From contig JAUYFR010000126.1 in NCBI GenBank assembly GCA_030690855.1, forward strand, positions 1 through 17,968: DNA of 17,968 nucleotides, in the 5' to 3' direction. The notes below the pieces were generated by a model. That model had not been told where the DNA came from, made no database searches, and saw only the letters and a program-made list of their open reading frames with translations. Of this stretch, positions 13,406 to 17,968 are shown in pieces; positions within the stretch are counted from its first letter, which is position 1; each line of letters begins with the position of its first letter. The translations under genes and the position numbers were made by a program. This DNA is from Gallionellaceae bacterium. GTDB taxonomy: Bacteria; Pseudomonadota; Gammaproteobacteria; Burkholderiales; Gallionellaceae.

Positions 13406-15265
13406 TTAATGCGAAATATGTGAAATAGACAATCGACGCATTGTTGGACTGCGTTTAATTTGATGTCCGCTCATTCGCTCCAGAACACCTGCTAGAAAGC
13501 GAATTGTTTCAACCATATACGGCCCTTTATTGAGCATTACACACTCGGCTCGAATTGATAACGCAGCGTCAGATACTTCTGCCCGCGAAGGCATCCCATC
13601 TTTTGCCATACTTTCCAACACTTGAGTTGCCCAAATAACGGGGATGTGTGCGGCCTCGCATAGCCAAAGAATTTCCTCTTGGACTTCAGCTAAACGCTCG
13701 AAGCCGATCTCCACAGCCAAATCACCACGCGCGACCATTATGCCTACCGGTGGACGACGAAGCGCTGTTAATAGAATCATCGGAAGATTTTCAAAGGCTT
13801 GGACTGTTTCAATTTTAATTACTACGCCTAAATCATTTATTTTTTTCTCGTCGAGAATACGATGAAGCAATTGAACATCCCGAGGCGTCCTTACAAAGGA
13901 CAATCCGATTAAATCAATATAGGGTGCGAGAGTACTTAGGTTTTCAATATCTTCAGCAGTTAAAGCAGGAATATGTAAATCAGTCAGCGGAAGGTTAATG
14001 CCTTTGCCCGATGTCAATTTACTCCCTTTGGGTGAGGCTTGAGTAATTTCAATCTCAATACGCTTTCCATTGTTCGACAATATGCGACCACCAATTTTTC
14101 CATCATCAAACCAGATGGGCTGCTCTGGCTTTGCCGCTTCAAACACCTCAGGTAGCGAACAAGGAATTCTTGCGCGACGCAGCAGCTTCTCTCCCTGTTT
14201 GTTAAAGCGTGCCGGAGCTCCTTCCTTAGAATTAGGAATGAGCTCTAATATATCGCCGATATGAAGCAAAATTGGCTGAAAATACTCAGGTAACGGGGAC
14301 ACTGTTCCCTCAATCAAAAGCTTGCTCTTACGGTAAAGGCTACAGTTAGCACCCTCCTCAATGTAAATATGCTGCTCTGCGTGAGCGAGCCATGATTTTC
14401 CATATTTCTTATTTAACGTTAATGCTCGCTTGACTCCTCGCGAATCGTTTATCAGCAACGAGTCGTGCGTATGCGCCAAGTCGAGCAAATTTAATGGCAC
14501 AGGTATTGTTGCGGACACTTCAACTTCTGATTCTTCTTGATAGGCACTTGGAGTAACCCATACTTTAGTTGGCTCAATGACACGTCCGGAGTAATCTCGT
14601 TTTACCTTAATTTCTATCATTCTCCCCGCTGCACTTATGTTTCCAGTTCGCAATTTAGGCCCTGCCAAATCTGCATAAATCTTGCATGGCCGATCTAACT
14701 GCTTCTCGAATTTTCGAAGATGATTGATCATCTTCATCCAAGCCACAGGAGTGTCATGCGCGCAATTAATTCGCATGACGTTCATGCCGGACTTGAGCAA
14801 ATCGTGAATTATTTTCCCGTCGTATGCGGCTTCGCTTGGCATTGTCACCATAATACGTGTGCCATGTTTTTCTAATGGCGCTCCTAGCAGTTTCAATGCG
14901 TGTTCAGAAAGATACATACCACCTGTATTGATATCGACAGCAGAAGATAAATGCTTGGCTTGATGTGATCCCGCGAGTGCGCTTGCCGCCTTTATGACCG
15001 CATCAAGGCTGCTCAATACATGTGCCTCAGAACGACCCAACCTACTCAAGCCAAGCATTGCCAGCTCTTTTTGAAGATTGCGAATATCGCTTTGTCTTAA
15101 TGCCATGTAATGCAATAAATTTTGGGCGCTTGACAAAAAACTAGTTGGAATCTGTACGACCTCCTCTTGAAACTCATGCTCAAAAGCCGCGGCAGCGTCT
15201 CGTAGTTTTTCTAACTCAGGGATAATGTGCTCAGTAATATATTTTTTGGTCAAAGATTGGCGCAT
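13406..15265 (-). CDS. Atypical pyruvate kinase with N-terminal extension and no regulatory domain
   Basis: A 619-residue protein of the pyruvate kinase family (phosphoenolpyruvate + ADP to pyruvate + ATP). About 130 N-terminal residues, helical and unassigned, precede the barrel. Core motifs are MRINCAHD (164-171), ADLAGPKLRTG (198-208), VIKIETVQAFENL with Lys484/Glu486, IMVARGDLAVEIG with Asp515, and WATQVLESM with Thr548, then SRAEVSDAA. Residues 208-390, where the B domain lies, are expanded. The protein ends soon after the barrel, so the C-terminal allosteric domain of classical enzymes (about 470-480 residues in all) is missing, and MLSGET is replaced by MLNKG. Lys204 stands where K+-dependent enzymes have Glu117, the K+-independent type. 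GGGGAAGGG lies upstream of ATG 15265. It diverges from glgP. Confidence 0.85.
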   Translation of the reverse strand: MRQSLTKKYITEHIIPELEKLRDAAAAFEHEFQEEVVQIPTSFLSSAQNLLHYMALRQSDIRNLQKELAMLGLSRLGRSEAHVLSSLDAVIKAASALAGSHQAKHLSSAVDINTGGMYLSEHALKLLGAPLEKHGTRIMVTMPSEAAYDGKIIHDLLKSGMNVMRINCAHDTPVAWMKMINHLRKFEKQLDRPCKIYADLAGPKLRTGNISAAGRMIEIKVKRDYSGRVIEPTKVWVTPSAYQEESEVEVSATIPVPLNLLDLAHTHDSLLINDSRGVKRALTLNKKYGKSWLAHAEQHIYIEEGANCSLYRKSKLLIEGTVSPLPEYFQPILLHIGDILELIPNSKEGAPARFNKQGEKLLRRARIPCSLPEVFEAAKPEQPIWFDDGKIGGRILSNNGKRIEIEITQASPKGSKLTSGKGINLPLTDLHIPALTAEDIENLSTLAPYIDLIGLSFVRTPRDVQLLHRILDEKKINDLGVVIKIETVQAFENLPMILLTALRRPPVGIMVARGDLAVEIGFERLAEVQEEILWLCEAAHIPVIWATQVLESMAKDGMPSRAEVSDAALSIRAECVMLNKGPYMVETIRFLAGVLERMSGHQIKRSPTMRRLSISHISH

Positions 15266-15650
15266 TTGAAAATACCCTTCCCCAAGTTGTGAATAAGCAA
15301 TTTATTACTTTGCCTTTGATTTTTTTAAACCCAGACTATCCATTAGGCTCAAGGCCCATTGCAGGCCGACCTTCAGCCCAACAGGTCGGGTTAAAACCCG
15401 ACCTACCGCCCCTTGATTTACCGAAGCCTAAAATACTAAAGAGAGCATGTTGCAACTTTATTTATAGTAAGTACATTGTGCGCGCTATTTGATAAACCAA
15501 TGAAGCTGTGCATGGCGAAGTGAGCTAAATTTCCAAGCACAATCAAAACGTACCGTATTTGCGAAAAACATGATCGACTTAATATTACTGTAAGAAACAG
15601 TTGTTATTTTGACCCTATTAATTTCATATTTTGCCTTTTGCAGAATTGCC
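15266..15650. other. Divergent pyruvate kinase-glgP intergenic region
   Basis: A 385-base gap with no credible gene. It holds the start region of both divergent genes. Contents are the pyruvate kinase ribosome site (GGAAGGG, just right of 15265), the palindromic repeat at 15361-15406, and an AT-rich stretch before glgP with a small hairpin ACTGT/ACAGT (15587-15601). I see no confident -35/-10 pair. The ATG of glgP has no clear Shine-Dalgarno. Confidence 0.5.
15361..15406. repeat. Dispersed palindromic repeat, intergenic copy
   Basis: It starts GCAGGCCGAC, continues CTTCAGCCCAACA (15371-15383) and ends in a perfect 10-base-arm hairpin AGGTCGGGTT/AACCCGACCT (15383-15404), reaching CCCGACCTAC at 15406. 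CTTCAGCCCAACA and CCCGACCTAC also occur, in the same order, in the element within ugd (11326-11377, other strand). It looks like a REP-like or miniature repeat that is scattered in the genome. Confidence 0.75.
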
Positions 15651-17968
15651 ATGTCCGATATTGCCGAAAGATCCCTCCACACTCGTATCGCCCGCTCGGC
15701 AGAAGCCATTCGCCGCTCGTTCGTCGACAACCTTTTCTATGTGACCGTCAAAACCTTTGACAACGCTACCACTCTCGATCATTACACAGCGCTAGCTTAT
15801 ACCGTCCGCGACCGACTACTAGCTCGCCTCATCGCGACGGATGAACACTACAAGCGCCAAGACGGAAAGGCTGTCGCTTACATGTCTGCCGAATTTCTGC
15901 TTGGCCCGCATCTAGGAAACAACTTGCGTAATTTAGGGCTGTGGGACAACGTTCTTCAAGCCATGAAGGAGCTGGGCCTTGATCTAGAGACCATTCTGGA
16001 GGCCGAAGAGGAACCAGGGCTCGGCAACGGTGGTCTCGGTCGTCTTGCGGCCTGCTACATGGATTCATTAGCGACACTGGAAATTCCAGCTATTGGCTAC
16101 GGCATACGCTATGAGTATGGAATTTTTAAACAGGCTATCAAGGATGGCTGGCAAGTGGAGGCGGCGGATGATTGGCTTCGCAATGGCAATCCTTGGGAGT
16201 TTCCAAGGCAACTCCGCTTCCCAGTGAAACTAGGTGGAAACATCGAGCATTACTGTGACAACGACGGACTCCGACGCAGTCGTTGGGTACCGGAGTTCAC
16301 AATTCATGGCGTCGCCTACGACACGCCAATCCTCGGCTACGGTGTGCTTAACGTAAATCTGTTGCGTTTGTGGAAGTCAGAGGCAAGTGAATCCTTTAAT
16401 TTGAAAGCATTCAACACTGGCGACTTCTATGGTGCGGTCGATGACATGATCGTTGCCCAAAACATTAGCAAAGTGCTTTACCCGAATGATGAACCTGAAG
16501 CCGGCAAAGATCTGCGCCTGCGCCAGCAGTATTTTTTTGTTTCTTGTTCTCTACAAGACATGATACGCATGACCTTGAATGGCAAAGGTAGCCTCGAATA
16601 TTTTCCAGACAGCTTCGTAGTTCAACTTAACGACACCCATCCTGCAATTGCCATTGCAGAATTCATGCGACTTCTTATCGACGAGCACCATATGGAATGG
16701 GATCGCGCTTGGGAGCTTACCCAAAAAAGTTTCGCTTACACCAACCATACTTTACTGCCCGAAGCATTGGAAACTTGGCCCATAGAATTATTCCAACGCA
16801 ACCTTCCGCGCCACCTCGACATCATCTACGAAATAAATAGTCGTTTTATGGATGACGTACGCATCCGCTTCATTGATGATCATGCTCGACTAGGGCGAAT
16901 GTCTTTGATTGATGAAGGGGGCGCCGACGGTGTTCGCCGTGTACGTATGGCTAACTTAGCCTGTGTCGGCAGCATGGCCATCAACGGTGTTGCAGAAATT
17001 CACAGCAATCTATTGAAACAGACCGTACTGAAGGACTTTTTCGATATGTGGCCGGAAAAATTCCAGAACAAAACCAATGGAGTTACGCCACGGCGTTTTA
17101 TTGCCTTGGCCAACCCACCGCTGACATCACTCATTGACGAGGTCATCGGCGGCGACTGGCTACGCAATTTGGAAAGCCTTCGTCAGCTAGAACCTTACGC
17201 TGATGACAGCGATTTTCAGGATCGCTGGCGCGAGATCAAGCGGCAAGCGAAGGTGCTACTAGCTGCGCAAATTCATCATAGTTGCGGCATTAGCCTAGAT
17301 CCGGATTCACTGTTCGATATCCACGTAAAACGTATCCACGAATACAAGCGACAGCACCTGAACGTACTTCACATCATCAGCCTCTATCAGAGACTTAAGC
17401 AAAATCCATCACTGAATATCCCGCCGCGTACTTTTATCTTCGGTGGCAAAGCTGCGCCTGGCTATCACATGGCAAAATTGATCATCAAGCTTATTAATTC
17501 TGTGGCCAACGTTATTAATCGCGACCCGCAAGTCAAAAATGTATTGAAGGTTGTGTTCATTCCAAATTTCAGCGTCAAGACCGGCCAGCGAATCTATCCT
17601 GCAGCGGATATTTCTGAACAGATTTCGACCGCAGGGAAAGAGGCTTCAGGTACTGGCAACATGAAGCTCACTATGAATGGTGCACTGACCATTGGCACCC
17701 TAGATGGAGCCAATGTAGAGATTCGCGATGCGGTGGGCAAAGATAATTTCTTCCTGTTCGGCAAGACCGTGCAACAAGTCGATGAGATATGGGCGAACGG
17801 TTATCGACCATGGGAAATTTACCAGCAGAATGAAAATCTACGTAACGTCATCGATCTCATCAATTCAGGGCATTTCTCGCACGGGGATGGCGACCTGTTC
17901 CGCCCACTTACTGACAGCCTTCTTGGGAATGATCGATTTCTGGTGTGTGCCGACTTCCAAGACTATGT
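15651..17968 (+). CDS. glgP: Glycogen (alpha-glucan) phosphorylase, 3' end outside the window
   Basis: GlgP releases glucose-1-phosphate from glycogen using PLP. The open frame from ATG 15651 runs 772 codons without a stop to the window edge; full family members have about 800-840 residues, so only the C-terminal end is missing. Recognisable blocks are AVAYMSAEFLLGP, EEEPGLGNGGLGRLAACYMDS, AIGYGIRYEYGIF, QLNDTHPAIAIAE, FAYTNHTLLPEALE, NGVTPRRF, VKRIHEYKRQ, and finally EASGTGNMKLTMNGALTI with the PLP lysine, then GTLDGANVEI. All conserved glucan-phosphorylase motifs are present. It diverges from pyruvate kinase, fitting a storage-to-glycolysis module. No synthesis genes (glgA/B/C) are in the window. 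Confidence 0.96.
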   Translation, partial: MSDIAERSLHTRIARSAEAIRRSFVDNLFYVTVKTFDNATTLDHYTALAYTVRDRLLARLIATDEHYKRQDGKAVAYMSAEFLLGPHLGNNLRNLGLWDNVLQAMKELGLDLETILEAEEEPGLGNGGLGRLAACYMDSLATLEIPAIGYGIRYEYGIFKQAIKDGWQVEAADDWLRNGNPWEFPRQLRFPVKLGGNIEHYCDNDGLRRSRWVPEFTIHGVAYDTPILGYGVLNVNLLRLWKSEASESFNLKAFNTGDFYGAVDDMIVAQNISKVLYPNDEPEAGKDLRLRQQYFFVSCSLQDMIRMTLNGKGSLEYFPDSFVVQLNDTHPAIAIAEFMRLLIDEHHMEWDRAWELTQKSFAYTNHTLLPEALETWPIELFQRNLPRHLDIIYEINSRFMDDVRIRFIDDHARLGRMSLIDEGGADGVRRVRMANLACVGSMAINGVAEIHSNLLKQTVLKDFFDMWPEKFQNKTNGVTPRRFIALANPPLTSLIDEVIGGDWLRNLESLRQLEPYADDSDFQDRWREIKRQAKVLLAAQIHHSCGISLDPDSLFDIHVKRIHEYKRQHLNVLHIISLYQRLKQNPSLNIPPRTFIFGGKAAPGYHMAKLIIKLINSVANVINRDPQVKNVLKVVFIPNFSVKTGQRIYPAADISEQISTAGKEASGTGNMKLTMNGALTIGTLDGANVEIRDAVGKDNFFLFGKTVQQVDEIWANGYRPWEIYQQNENLRNVIDLINSGHFSHGDGDLFRPLTDSLLGNDRFLVCADFQDY

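Noticed and set aside
15485..15730. Minus-strand frame of 81 codons between pyruvate kinase and glgP
   Set aside because: It overlaps the start of glgP, whose N-terminus is clear, and shows no ribosome site or known motif.
1..17968. CRISPR array, tRNA/rRNA genes, insertion sequence or prophage
   Set aside because: No regularly spaced repeats, no cloverleaf or rRNA-like stretch and no transposase or phage gene found by reading both strands.

Overview
The window looks like the chromosome of a betaproteobacterium with GC in the mid-40s by eye. Nitrosomonadales-like is a guess, based on gene families and on a dispersed TTCAGCCCAACA-type palindromic repeat. No rRNA, tRNA, CRISPR array, transposase or phage gene is visible.

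Layout: 1-497 has no convincing gene but holds a likely terminator for a gene left of the window. An alpha/beta hydrolase (minus) and an Mpo1/DUF962-like membrane protein (plus) diverge at 1212-1305. A membrane-anchored class III aminotransferase (minus) meets the DUF962-like gene at a shared terminator and diverges from a phosphatidylserine decarboxylase gene (plus). The decarboxylase gene overlaps tail to tail with a long minus-strand run. In transcription order that run is: unknown two-TM protein, 36-codon small ORF, ugd, TatT-like lipoprotein, TatP-like TRAP binding protein, fused TRAP QM permease, LplT-like lysophospholipid transporter, GT4 glycosyltransferase. Gaps inside the run are mostly under 85 nt, so it may be one operon. 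The right end has an unusual pyruvate kinase (minus) divergent from glycogen phosphorylase (plus), which runs off the window.

The central block (about 1950-13135) reads as an envelope-lipid locus. It combines a phospholipid head-group decarboxylase, a lysophospholipid flippase-like MFS protein, a GT4 enzyme of the family that glycosylates lipids, the source of UDP-glucuronate, and a TPAT-type TRAP transporter (TatT/TatP/TatQM), first defined in Treponema pallidum. The TRAP binding protein lacks the arginine that normally binds carboxylates, which fits a non-classical, possibly lipid-like ligand. The joint role is an inference.

Two other points stand out. Ugd carries an in-frame insert of about 37-40 residues encoded by palindromic repeat DNA, and a related repeat lies between the pyruvate kinase and glgP. 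A 36-codon ORF with a strong ribosome binding site sits directly before ugd. The right end is a carbon-storage and glycolysis pair.
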